Of a stretch of DNA of 64,000 nt, positions 52,491 through 59,696 are shown one piece after another. Numbering within the stretch: the stretch's first letter is position 1; every line of letters begins with the position of its first letter. The notes beneath the pieces are model-generated. The model ran no database searches. It saw only the letters and a program-made list of their open reading frames with translations, and was not told the origin of the DNA. Source of the DNA: Caballeronia grimmiae (GTDB taxonomy: Bacteria > Pseudomonadota > Gammaproteobacteria > Burkholderiales > Burkholderiaceae); assembly GCF_000698555.1 (NCBI RefSeq), contig NZ_JFHE01000024.1, positions 1 to 64,000 on the forward strand, in the 5' to 3' direction. The position numbers were made by a program, and so were the translations under genes.

Positions 52491-52609
52491 AAGTTTGCCG
52501 AATAAGGGGGGTGTGACTATTCGGCAAGTTTTGTAACAAGGCTTTTTCGTTTTAGATTCAAGCCACTAACGAAATGCCCCCACTCAGTGGGACGCTCTCC
52601 GGAGAGCGT
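52491..52609 (+). repeat. Second copy of the conjugation promoter and leader start
   Basis: The palindrome TTGCCGAATA-N13-TATTCGGCAA recurs at 52495-52527 with flanking AAAGTTTG, GGGGG and GTTTTGTAACA. After the same 60-bp gap the 23-bp block GTGGGACGCTCTCC..GAGCGT recurs at 52587-52609. An ATG at 52574 opens MPPLSGTLSGERPSPLF and then stops at codon 18. No plus-strand gene follows. Confidence 0.8.
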
Positions 52610-52741
52610 CCCTCACCACTCTTCTGACACGATCGTGCACGCCATCAAACGGCGCCTTCGAAGATGCTTGCAGCGTGCAGTTGAAGGCGAAGCGGCGCGC
52701 CTCATCGTCACCAGAACCGGTGACGTTAATACCCTCGTAGC

Positions 52742-52767
52742 AAAAAAAAGCCCGCTTAGAAGCGGGC
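52742..52767 (-). terminator. Terminator of the minus-strand bactofilin operon
   Basis: GCCCGCTT/AAGCGGGC (52750-52767) with a run of A on the plus strand at 52742-52749, that is, T in the minus-strand transcript. Confidence 0.88.
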
Positions 52768-52813
52768 AGCAATCGGTATCGGTCGAGCGTGGGGGATGAG
52801 GATTCAGTCAACC

Positions 52814-53023
52814 CTACGGTTTCTGACGCATAGCGAGTTTGTAGGTCACAACGGACTTGTACGCCGGGCGGTTCCAGTGTGGCGTGCCGGGCGTCATCCC
52901 CTGACCGTTCACAAGCCGCCCGGTGTCGAGCATGCAAAAGCAATGGCCTTCGAACGCGGCTTCTTGCGCTGCCGCGTCCCACGTCACGGTGAGGAAATCG
53001 AAGATCGGGTCAATCGGTTTCAT
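52814..53023 (-). CDS. Small hypothetical protein
   Basis: A 69-residue protein (MKPIDPIFDFLTVTWDAAAQ, then EAAFEGHCFCMLDTGRLVNG). No family is recognised. It is the last gene before the minus-strand terminator and follows the bactofilin gene, so it is likely cotranscribed. No strong ribosome-binding site is visible. Confidence 0.55.
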   Translation of the reverse strand: MKPIDPIFDFLTVTWDAAAQEAAFEGHCFCMLDTGRLVNGQGMTPGTPHWNRPAYKSVVTYKLAMRQKP

Positions 53024-53081
53024 GGTCGGGGTTCTTAGAGACTTTGACCCGTTATCGGCACGTCATGGGGCTTATAAAGAC

Positions 53082-53534
53082 TCAGGCCATTGCGCGGGAG
53101 AGCTCTGTCACATTTGATTCCGCGCGTTCGTGGCCTTTCACGTCATCCAGGCGCGGACCGGCGATAGGCCCTTCGTCCGGCGTCGAATCTGCCTCGATCG
53201 TCAGCATTCTGGCAACGCGCTTGAGCGTGCCGTTCAAGGACGCACGCGGACCAAGGCGGATCGTGCCGGAGTAGAAGATGTCGCCCGAGACTTGGCCGTT
53301 GATTTCCAGCGAGCCCCGCGCGTGCACATCGCCGTCGACGCGCCCGTCAATGCGAACGTGCTCGCCCTGCGCGGAGCCCTTTACGAGTCCGCCTTCGCCG
53401 ATGTGCAGCAGACCCTGCGTCGAGATGATGCCGCCGTCGAGCAGGCCGAAGAACGAAATGCCGTGATCTACGACCATGTCGCCGGAGATCGCGCAGCCGC
53501 GCGCAATAAGCGTGATATTGAGTTCGGTTTTCAT
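53082..53534 (-). CDS. Bactofilin family protein
   Basis: A 150-residue bactofilin. The beta-helix repeats are clear: ITLIARGCAISGDMVVDHGI, then EGGLVKGSAQGEHVRIDGRV, DGDVHARGSLEINGQVSGDI, FYSGTIRLGPRASLNGTLKR, with the characteristic V.G.v...g...i...a.v.Gdi pattern. Tails at both ends are short and polar. Bactofilins polymerise without nucleotide and scaffold cell-envelope or cytoskeletal structures. Presence on a conjugative backbone is unusual. It is in the minus-strand group with the two following proteins. Confidence 0.88.
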   Translation of the reverse strand: MKTELNITLIARGCAISGDMVVDHGISFFGLLDGGIISTQGLLHIGEGGLVKGSAQGEHVRIDGRVDGDVHARGSLEINGQVSGDIFYSGTIRLGPRASLNGTLKRVARMLTIEADSTPDEGPIAGPRLDDVKGHERAESNVTELSRAMA

Positions 53535-53546
53535 GGTGTCGATTCC

Positions 53547-54362
53547 TTAAAACATTTGCACTTCGTTCGACCCGCCGCGGCTCGCAGGCGCTGACTTCTT
53601 GGTTGCAGCCGACCCCGTGTCGCCATCGCTTACCTGCTCATCCCTTGAATGCGAGCGATGACGGTAGCTGTGCGTACGGGCCGGTGCCGCGTGTTGTTGC
53701 GACGCTTGTTCGTCGGCGGCAGGCTGCGCCGCAGCTTGCGCGGGCGTCACTGAAGCCGTGGGTTGAGCGGGAGCCTGAGTAGCCACCTCTGCCTCGCGAC
53801 GCGCTTGATGAATAGGCGAGGCAGCCGCGTGTTGTACATCGGTCGAGACAGGAGCGACGGCCTTGCTGGCGGCCGTGCTCGCTGCTGGGCCGCTCGTTGT
53901 ACCCAGCGAATTCTTGAACTGGTCAGCCGTCAGACCGATTGCAGAAGCCGCAGCAACGTCTCTTCCTGTCAGCATTGGAGTGACCGCTACCGGATGAGGT
54001 GGCTCCGCGTCGATCGGGCGCGTCGCCGCTGCGACTGCTTCCGTTGCTGGTAGTTCGCTTCCGTTGGATTTCGGCAGCGCCGCGGTCTTCTTTACGTCGT
54101 GCGCGGAGGGCGCGCCCACCGACTTGTACAACGACGCGGCTCCCATACCCGCCATAGCCACCACAGCGGCGATAGCAACTGCTACAACGCTCCGGCGAGC
54201 GACAGGCGCCGCCTTCGGAAGCCGCAGTCTGAGCGTGGGTGTCTTGGCGTCTGCCGTCAGGTCGGCCGGCGCCGGGAGCGAAGCGATTTGCCGCGGCAGA
54301 TCGATGGTCATCGAGTCAGGTGCGAACTGCGCATGCAGTCGTTGAATTTCGCGTAAGTCCAT
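53547..54362 (-). CDS. Hypothetical single-pass membrane protein
   Basis: A 271-residue protein. A short cytoplasmic N-terminus (MDLREIQRLHAQFAPDSMTI) precedes one membrane helix (SVVAVAIAAVVAMAGMGAAS, about residues 80-100), then a long Ala/Pro/Ser/Thr-rich periplasmic region. The start at 54362 has GGGAGG 9 bases upstream; longer starts at 54440 and 54518 are possible. No family is recognised. Spacing of 12 bp to the bactofilin gene suggests a membrane anchor for the bactofilin scaffold (inference). Confidence 0.68.
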   Translation of the reverse strand: MDLREIQRLHAQFAPDSMTIDLPRQIASLPAPADLTADAKTPTLRLRLPKAAPVARRSVVAVAIAAVVAMAGMGAASLYKSVGAPSAHDVKKTAALPKSNGSELPATEAVAAATRPIDAEPPHPVAVTPMLTGRDVAAASAIGLTADQFKNSLGTTSGPAASTAASKAVAPVSTDVQHAAASPIHQARREAEVATQAPAQPTASVTPAQAAAQPAADEQASQQHAAPARTHSYRHRSHSRDEQVSDGDTGSAATKKSAPASRGGSNEVQMF

Positions 54363-54448
54363 GCGGGGTCCTCCCGTCGTTGTTAGGTCGAGCAAGTCCA
54401 GGCCCAACGCGTGAAAAGCGCGAAGCGCAGGGCCGTTCATATCGGATG

Positions 54449-55081
54449 TCAGTGAGTACGATCCGAGTCTGGAAGCAGCACACCTTCTGGCGCAAAGCGG
54501 TCGTTGTCCGGCATGCACAAGAAAGGGATTTGATTGATGCGTGCCTCGGCAGCCTCCAGTGCGGATTGGCGCACTTGAGCCGTCATGGTTCTCGCCATCA
54601 GCGCTTCCATCGTCTTGAGGAAAAGCTGGTCATACATCGAGAGGAGTCGCACGAGACGACCCGACATGGCGTGCTTAATTTCAAGCGTGACCATCTCGGG
54701 CGGAGTCGGTGCACGTCGACCTGGAAACTTACCTGCCCATGCGAGCGCCTTCTTCATGAACGCCTCGGCAGTTCGAAACTCCGACTCGATCGCGATGAGC
54801 TTCCCTCCGCGCGCAACGGTCATCTTTGCGGCGGCGAAGTTGAAGTCGGCGCGCAGGAATTCACGCGCGAACAATGAGTAGTACGGCAGTTCCGTTTTCG
54901 CCAGCGTGTCGCCGTTGATGCGAGCGAGACGACTATCGTTCGTCAGTCGGTTCAGCGGACGAAGACCGGTCTGCGCACCGCTCTCGTTGCCGAGTGCAGG
55001 GGTTTGCTTAGGGTCTTCGTCAGGCGCTTCTAGGTCAGTAACGGCCATGGGATTTTTCGGGATGTCTGTGTTCTCTCTCAC
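54449..55081 (-). CDS. Hypothetical protein, distantly AcaB/DUF1845-like
   Basis: A 210-residue protein with a polar N-terminus (to about residue 35) and a helical core. The stretch LEIKHAMSGRLVRLLSMYDQ, then LFLKTMEALMARTMTAQVRQ recalls the YD-containing helix of DUF1845/PFL_4669 (AcaB) proteins, and the gene 49809 has a similar helix. The relation is weak. The start is GTG 55081 or ATG 55048; neither has a clear ribosome-binding site. It heads the minus-strand group with the bactofilin. Confidence 0.55.
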   Translation of the reverse strand: MRENTDIPKNPMAVTDLEAPDEDPKQTPALGNESGAQTGLRPLNRLTNDSRLARINGDTLAKTELPYYSLFAREFLRADFNFAAAKMTVARGGKLIAIESEFRTAEAFMKKALAWAGKFPGRRAPTPPEMVTLEIKHAMSGRLVRLLSMYDQLFLKTMEALMARTMTAQVRQSALEAAEARINQIPFLCMPDNDRFAPEGVLLPDSDRTH

Positions 55082-55136
55082 ATATAATTTTCATTGATTA
55101 GGCAAGAGTCGAACGGGCGAAAGCTATATGAATTTC

Positions 55137-55232
55137 GTGAGCTTTCGAGCGCACGCTTACGTCATTAACCCGGATACTCAACTCCATTCCCCGCGTCACC
55201 GACGCATCGACCTCGACTCCAAGCCCGGAGTC
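55137..55232 (+). promoter_or_regulatory. Recurrent promoter-leader module, copy 4
   Basis: GTGAGCTTT at 55137; GATACT at 55173; CCCGCG at 55190; GCGTC(ACC)GACGC at 55193-55205; ATCGACC; second hairpin GACTCC(AAGCCC)GGAGTC at 55215-55232 followed by ATCTTTTCTC. The 330-400 bp that follow contain only a dubious minus-strand frame (55165-55521). Confidence 0.68.
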
Positions 55233-55641
55233 CATCTTTTCTCTGCAAGTCGTGCCCGCCTCGTGCGTTGGCATGCGCCGACCGGATAGCTACCGGTGTG
55301 GAAATCTTCCTTGTGCTGAGTGTGCTCGCTACACACTCCCCAATTTCAGCCGTGATACTCGTACCCTGTGCTGCATTCATTTGCGCCGGTACATCGTTCG
55401 AACCCGGGTTTTCGGGTGTTCTCTCTCCAGAGCCTGATCTGGGTAGAACGATCGAAGTTGGCTGATCCGTGATTCCTGCGGCGGAAGTAATTCCGAAAGG
55501 GCTGTTGCGCGGCGTGACCATGCTGCGCGAGAACGACTTTACGTTCTCTGACTGAGCGCCACCGGCTTATGCCGGCCGCTCCCTGCACGCCACGTCCCCG
55601 GAAGGGACGTGGCGCGTAGGTCTTAATATCGATTTCACGAA
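55233..55641. other. Region without a supported gene
   Basis: Several overlapping frames exist on both strands, but none has a family pattern or ribosome-binding site. CACGCCACGTCCC/GGGACGTGGCGCG at about 55586-55616 forms a strong stem. The region may carry leader RNA from the upstream module. Confidence 0.4.
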
Positions 55642-55676
55642 GCTCGCTCCCTCACCGGAGCGGGCTTTTTTTTCGT
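55642..55676 (+). terminator. Terminator upstream of gene 55723
   Basis: GCTCGCTCC pairs with GGAGCGGGC (one mismatch), followed by TTTTTTTT. Confidence 0.85.
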
Positions 55677-55722
55677 CTGTCGCTTCTTGCGGCCGGACCT
55701 TTCTCAACGGAGGTGCTGTTCC

Positions 55723-55992
55723 ATGCTGTTGCCCGACCGCCTCAATCAGCGTATCGCCGAGGCCATCACGCATCAAATCAATACCGAGCGCGAGCAGGCG
55801 GACACTTCGTCCCCCGTTTGGCGTGAGCGGTGCGAAGTAGCTCGGGTCGCGATGTTCAGCGACGCAGAGCGCTCTGTCTTCATTTCCCATATCAGCGAAC
55901 GTCGCGGCAGTGCGGCAGCCCGAGAGATGCAATCTCAGGCCGAATCACTGCGGACCAACGCCATCTTCATTCTTGCAAGGAAACCATCATGA
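55723..55992 (+). CDS. Small hypothetical protein
   Basis: An 89-residue charged helical protein (RLNQRIAEAITHQINTEREQ, then ARVAMFSDAERSVFISHISE and RRGSAAAREMQSQAESL). Similar short proteins are common on Burkholderiales mobile elements. CGGAGGTG lies 8 bases upstream of ATG 55723. It overlaps the next gene by 4 bp. Confidence 0.72.
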   Translation: MLLPDRLNQRIAEAITHQINTEREQADTSSPVWRERCEVARVAMFSDAERSVFISHISERRGSAAAREMQSQAESLRTNAIFILARKPS

Positions 55993-57317
55993 ATGCAGTC
56001 GTTCAGATGTTCGATCACGCGCCGCGCAGTCTCGTTGAAGAACGAGCTATCCGCCCGCCCACGATCGGAAAGATTCGACCGGGTATCAAAGTGCTCACGC
56101 GGGCGCACCAGTCCAACGAAAAAGCCGTCAAGCTGTACAACGACATGGTGGCTGCGGGCGAGTCGTTCGAAGCCATCGGCAAGGTGCTCGAAACCTCGCT
56201 GAAGCTGCGCAACGCGCTCATTCCGCGCAACGTCGACTACTTCGTCTGCAGACGCTCGGATTTCTCGAATCCGGACACGGCCGACGAGATCCTCCGGCTG
56301 TATGGCGAAGATCGCGGTCACGGATTGCGTCTATACCGCTTCCCGATCATGTTTGCGTTCGACGACTGGCTGCGCAATGTGCCGAATCAGATGGCCGCGT
56401 ACACGACAACCGGGCGTCAGTACTTCTCGGAGTACGACCGCGACGGCAAGCGCTACTGCAAGACTTACGCGCCGGTTGCTCGCGACGCACGTGCGCAGCG
56501 CGCGCGCCGCTCGTTCGGCGGACGGCTTGTGGTTCATCGACAGGACGACGACATTCCAGATGGCGTCTGCGATCCGCACGTCTGTCCGCAGTATCAGGAC
56601 CGCAAGTGCAATCTGACGGCGAACTTCCTGTTTGCTGTGCCCGACGTGAAGGGGCTGGGCCTGATCGAACTGCCGACCAATTCCATCTACGTGCTGCAGA
56701 AAGCGTATTCGGCGATGCAGACCGTGGCATTGGCGCGCGGCAGGCTCACCGGCACGCGCTTCTGGCTCTCGAAGAAAGAGTTCGACATCACGCGGATTGA
56801 CGACAACGGCCAGGCCGTACGTCAGAAGCAGATGTTGACGGTGCTCGATGCCGACATCGACCTAGGCGCCCTGCTGGATGGCGCGGAGGAGGTTCAACCG
56901 GCGCTCGATGCTGCCAGTCGTGCAGTGGCGCTGCTGGAGTCGGACGGAACGGTGCAGTCGATTGGCGATCCGATCCTTCAGCCTGAGCAGGAGCAACCTG
57001 GGGCCGAACGGGCAGGCGATGGAGGGCCATCGGGAATCGACGGCGCAACTGGTCATGACGACGACTCGCTCGACCCCAATGAGACGCTGGAAGAAAAGCG
57101 TCACCGCATGTCCGACCTGCTGCATCGTCTGGGCCTTAGTCAGCCGGAGCGACAGAACGGCTTTCGCAAGTACGCGCACCAGACCTACGGTCGCGGTTGG
57201 ATCGAACGCATCGCTGATGTCGATGCGATGAATGCGCGTCTCAAGAACGCGCTCGATGATCCCGCCTCGCTCGATGTCGAAATTCAAGACGCGATTGCAC
57301 AAGCTGCCTACGTCTAA
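55989..57317 (+). CDS. Gp3-like recombination directionality factor / metal-binding protein
   Basis: A 442-residue protein. Typical blocks of the Gp3-like recombination directionality factor family are present: RLYRFPIMFAFDDWLRNVPN, then YFSEYDRDGKRYCKTYAP, and a metal-binding set CDPHVCPQYQDRKCNLTANF (C-x4-C-x7-C), then IGLIELPTNSIY-like (LGLIELPTNSIYVLQKAYSA). In phages such proteins switch large serine integrases to excision. A C-terminal acidic linker and a small helical domain (GFRKYAHQTYGRGWIERIAD) follow. No serine integrase is in the window. It overlaps the small upstream gene by 4 bp. Confidence 0.7.
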   Translation: MNAVVQMFDHAPRSLVEERAIRPPTIGKIRPGIKVLTRAHQSNEKAVKLYNDMVAAGESFEAIGKVLETSLKLRNALIPRNVDYFVCRRSDFSNPDTADEILRLYGEDRGHGLRLYRFPIMFAFDDWLRNVPNQMAAYTTTGRQYFSEYDRDGKRYCKTYAPVARDARAQRARRSFGGRLVVHRQDDDIPDGVCDPHVCPQYQDRKCNLTANFLFAVPDVKGLGLIELPTNSIYVLQKAYSAMQTVALARGRLTGTRFWLSKKEFDITRIDDNGQAVRQKQMLTVLDADIDLGALLDGAEEVQPALDAASRAVALLESDGTVQSIGDPILQPEQEQPGAERAGDGGPSGIDGATGHDDDSLDPNETLEEKRHRMSDLLHRLGLSQPERQNGFRKYAHQTYGRGWIERIADVDAMNARLKNALDDPASLDVEIQDAIAQAAYV

Positions 57318-57322
57318 CCTTG

Positions 57323-57355
57323 GCCAGTCCCCTTCGGGGGCTGGCATCCTTTCTC
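57323..57355 (+). terminator. Hairpin after the directionality-factor gene
   Basis: GCCAG.CCCC (TTC) GGGG.CTGGC (57323-57345), followed by ATCCTTTCTC; terminator-like with a weak T-run. Confidence 0.65.
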
Positions 57356-57383
57356 CGTGTCACACAGCCTTTCTCGCTCGCGC

Positions 57384-57460
57384 ATGAGAGCATTTCAGCA
57401 AGAACCGCTTGCTCAAATGTTTTCGACCGCGCTGTACCCGCGCATCGACTTCGTCCGCTT
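57384..57460 (+). promoter_or_regulatory. Recurrent promoter-leader module, copy 5 (degenerate)
   Basis: ATGAGAGCATTT at 57384 sits at the spacing of the upstream box; CCCGCG at 57437 joins directly to CATCGAC, so the first hairpin is deleted. A second hairpin CCGC(TTCG)GCGG follows at about 57450-57462. No clear -10 is visible. Confidence 0.4.
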
Positions 57461-57498
57461 CGGCGGCCCATCTACTTGTTCACGCGAGGGAGCTTCCA

Positions 57499-57993
57499 AT
57501 GCGTAGAGTCGGCAACTTCACGCTGTTCTTCGGCGCGGAGGACGCTTTTAGTAACTGGCACCCGTGCCGCTTTACCTACCATGACGTCGATTTTCGGTCG
57601 GTAGAGCAGTTCATGATGTTTTCGAAAGCCAAGCTGTTCGGCGACGAGGACATCGCTCAGGCTGTGCTCGCCACGCATCTGCCTAAGGAACAGAAAGCCC
57701 TCGGCCGCAAGGTCAAAGGCTTCGACCTCGACACGTGGAAGGCGAAGCGCGAGTCGATCGTGTACGTCGGATGCCGCGAGAAGTTCGCGCAGCATCCGGG
57801 TCTGCGAGCGCTGTTGCTTGCGACGGCGCCGACCGAGCTAGTCGAAGCAAGTCCTTACGACACGATATGGGGCGTGGGTCTCGGAGAGCATCATCCCGAC
57901 ATCACGGACAAATCGAAGTGGCGCGGCCAGAACCTACTGGGCAAGGCGCTGATGAAAGTCCGCGACACGCTGTCATCGCAATCCCATTCTTAG
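57499..57993 (+). CDS. NADAR domain protein (YbiA/RibX-like)
   Basis: A 164-residue NADAR protein. Motifs: FGAEDAFSNWHPCRFTYHDV, FRSVEQFMMFSKAKLFGDED, ALGRKVKGFDLDTWKAKRES and the C-terminal SPYDTIWGVGLG, then KWRGQNLLGKALMKVRD. NADAR enzymes cleave N-glycosidic bonds: some in riboflavin turnover, others remove ADP-ribose from guanine in DNA as antitoxins of DarT-like toxins. No toxin gene is adjacent. It precedes SbcD, so a DNA-repair or anti-defence role is plausible (inference). ATG 57499 follows GGGAG. Confidence 0.88.
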   Translation: MRRVGNFTLFFGAEDAFSNWHPCRFTYHDVDFRSVEQFMMFSKAKLFGDEDIAQAVLATHLPKEQKALGRKVKGFDLDTWKAKRESIVYVGCREKFAQHPGLRALLLATAPTELVEASPYDTIWGVGLGEHHPDITDKSKWRGQNLLGKALMKVRDTLSSQSHS

Positions 57994-58022
57994 CGCGCCC
58001 GAGCGGCGCATCGGCAAATACT

Positions 58023-58046
58023 GGCTACCTTCGGGTGGCCTTTTTC
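58023..58046 (+). terminator. Terminator between NADAR and SbcD genes
   Basis: GGCTACC (58023-58029) pairs with GGGTGGCC (58033-58040), followed by TTTTTC. Confidence 0.8.
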
Positions 58047-58062
58047 ATTTATAGGAGGCGAT

Positions 58063-59457
58063 TTGAAGATCGCACATTTTTCTGACCTGCACTACGCGCC
58101 GGGCAACATCGAAGAGTCGGACCGGTGCTTTGGCTTTGCCACCGAGCACGCGGTTCTCGCACACGCCGATGTTGCGGTGATCTCGGGCGACGCGACGGAC
58201 CATCGTCTTGACGCACATGCACCTTCTTTAAACCGCCTTGCGCGGCGGATCAATGGTCTGAGCGGCAGCATGCCCGTTCTCATGCTGCAGGGCACGTTCT
58301 CCCATGAACCGCCGGGCACGCTACGCAACTTCGAACTGATGGCAACAACGCATCAGATTTACGTGGCGGAGCGCGTTCAGCAGGTGAGCCTTCACGAGGG
58401 GCGGTTCTACCCCTCGGACGGTCCGGTGTTCTCGGACGAAGAGCTTCGCGAGGTTCTCGCGATTGGCGCTGACGTCGTGTTCACCTGCTTGCCCACGGTC
58501 AACAAGGGGCAACTGGCGGCCGCGGTCGGTGCCAAGGAAGCCGGAACGGGCCTCGAAGCTGTGCTCGGCAACTACCTGGTCGCCGCTGGCCGCATTAACC
58601 AGAAGCTCAGAGCGGCGGGAATACGCACGGTCGGGGTGTCGCACGGGACGGTCAACGGTTGCACGACCGAGCACGGCGTCACGATGGCGGGGTTCGATCA
58701 TGAGTTTTCGCTCGGGAGTCTGTTCGAGGCCGAATGCGATGCCTTCATGCTTGGGCATATCCACAAAACGCAGCAGTGGGAGCGAGCGGGGCGAGTTGTG
58801 GCCTATCCCGGCTCCATCGGGCGATTCCACTACGGTGAGGAAGGCGACAAGGGCTTTCTCATGTGGAATGTCGAGGTGGGAAGCGCGCAGGCTGATCTGG
58901 TCGTGACGCCGTCCCGGCAGACGATCTGCGTCGACTTTGACGGACCGCCCGACATGCAACGCCTGACGGCAATCGCGCTCGACGCGACCGACAAGTTTGT
59001 GCGAGTTCGTTGGCAGGTTGACGAAGAGCACAAACAGTCAGTGGACCGCGACGCGATCGCCGCGCTGTTTAGCAGCGCGGCCGAGCTGAAGGTCGAAGCT
59101 CGCATTCTTCCCGTCGTCCGGTCACGCGCCCAAGGCATCAGCCTCGAGACGTCGATTGACCGAAAGCTCGAGCGTTGGTGCGAGCACGCTGATGTTGATC
59201 CGGCGCCCTTGCTTGACCGGCTGCAGTTGTTGGAAACCGGGGACGCGGAGGCAATCGCCGCTGGCGTGCTGGCGCGACTGAGCGACGCTGACGCATTGTC
59301 GAGCATATCCGAGCCTGCGCCGGTGACGGCCCACGTCGCTCCGGATAGCGATGTTGGCGACGATGCACTGCCCATGCCCGATGCGACGGTGGAAATTGTC
59401 GAGTCGGCTTCGGCAAGTCAGCTTTCGTGGCTCAACGATGATTTGTTCGCGGCTTAA
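58063..59457 (+). CDS. sbcD: SbcD/Mre11-like exonuclease subunit
   Basis: A 464-residue metallophosphoesterase of the SbcD/Mre11 type. Metal motifs: IAHFSDLHYAP (D-x-H, residues 6-10), VAVISGDATDHR (GD, near 45), VGVSHGTVNG (H, near 192) and MLGHIHKTQQW (GHxH, near 230). The usual GNHD motif is changed: it reads MLQGTFSHEPPG, so Asn is replaced. TTG 58063 is taken as start because GGAGG lies 5 bases upstream and no ATG fits. It ends 240 bp before gene 59697; SbcC follows, as normal for SbcDC. Confidence 0.85.
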   Translation: MKIAHFSDLHYAPGNIEESDRCFGFATEHAVLAHADVAVISGDATDHRLDAHAPSLNRLARRINGLSGSMPVLMLQGTFSHEPPGTLRNFELMATTHQIYVAERVQQVSLHEGRFYPSDGPVFSDEELREVLAIGADVVFTCLPTVNKGQLAAAVGAKEAGTGLEAVLGNYLVAAGRINQKLRAAGIRTVGVSHGTVNGCTTEHGVTMAGFDHEFSLGSLFEAECDAFMLGHIHKTQQWERAGRVVAYPGSIGRFHYGEEGDKGFLMWNVEVGSAQADLVVTPSRQTICVDFDGPPDMQRLTAIALDATDKFVRVRWQVDEEHKQSVDRDAIAALFSSAAELKVEARILPVVRSRAQGISLETSIDRKLERWCEHADVDPAPLLDRLQLLETGDAEAIAAGVLARLSDADALSSISEPAPVTAHVAPDSDVGDDALPMPDATVEIVESASASQLSWLNDDLFAA

Positions 59458-59518
59458 TTAGCAAATGAAGTAGCCGCGCATGCAGAGGAGGCCAGTATGG
59501 CTCCTTCGCCTGAACACG

Positions 59519-59600
59519 CAAGCCGTGTTCCGATAGCCGACTTTCATCGTCGCTATCGAAACAGAGGTTTCACCGCGTCTTTGACGCATCGATTCGTAGT
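59519..59600 (+). promoter_or_regulatory. Recurrent promoter-leader module, copy 6 (partial)
   Basis: ACCGCG at 59572, hairpin GCGTC(TTT)GACGC at 59575-59587, then ATCGATT. TATCGA at 59554 is a possible -10. The GTGAGCTTT box is not recognisable. It is followed by GGACCTTTCTC, a string also present near 28602 and 55694. Confidence 0.5.
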
Positions 59601-59637
59601 GGCAGGACCTTTCTCTAGCAGTTCATTTTTTCTTTAA

Positions 59638-59693
59638 CCCTGGCGGGGAGCGATCCCTACCGGGGCCGCACTCCGCCCACCATAACGGAGTGC
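59638..59693 (+). promoter_or_regulatory. Start-codon hairpin leader of gene 59697
   Basis: Imperfect stem CCC..GGCGGG / CCC..CC.GGG at about 59636-59665. GCACTCC (59668-59674) pairs with GGAGTGC (59687-59693), the ribosome-binding site 3 bases before ATG. CTCC can also pair with GGAG in the upstream loop. Confidence 0.65.
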
Positions 59694-59696
59694 ATC

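Noticed and set aside
52574..52627. 17-codon frame MPPLSGTLSGERPSPLF as a full gene
   Set aside because: It probably derives from the start of gene 38737 and stops early; it is treated as part of the repeat and not as a separate coding gene.
55165..55521. Minus-strand frame of 118 codons
   Set aside because: Plausible amino-acid mix, but no recognisable family and no clear RBS; it overlaps the module at 55137. Left as unassigned.
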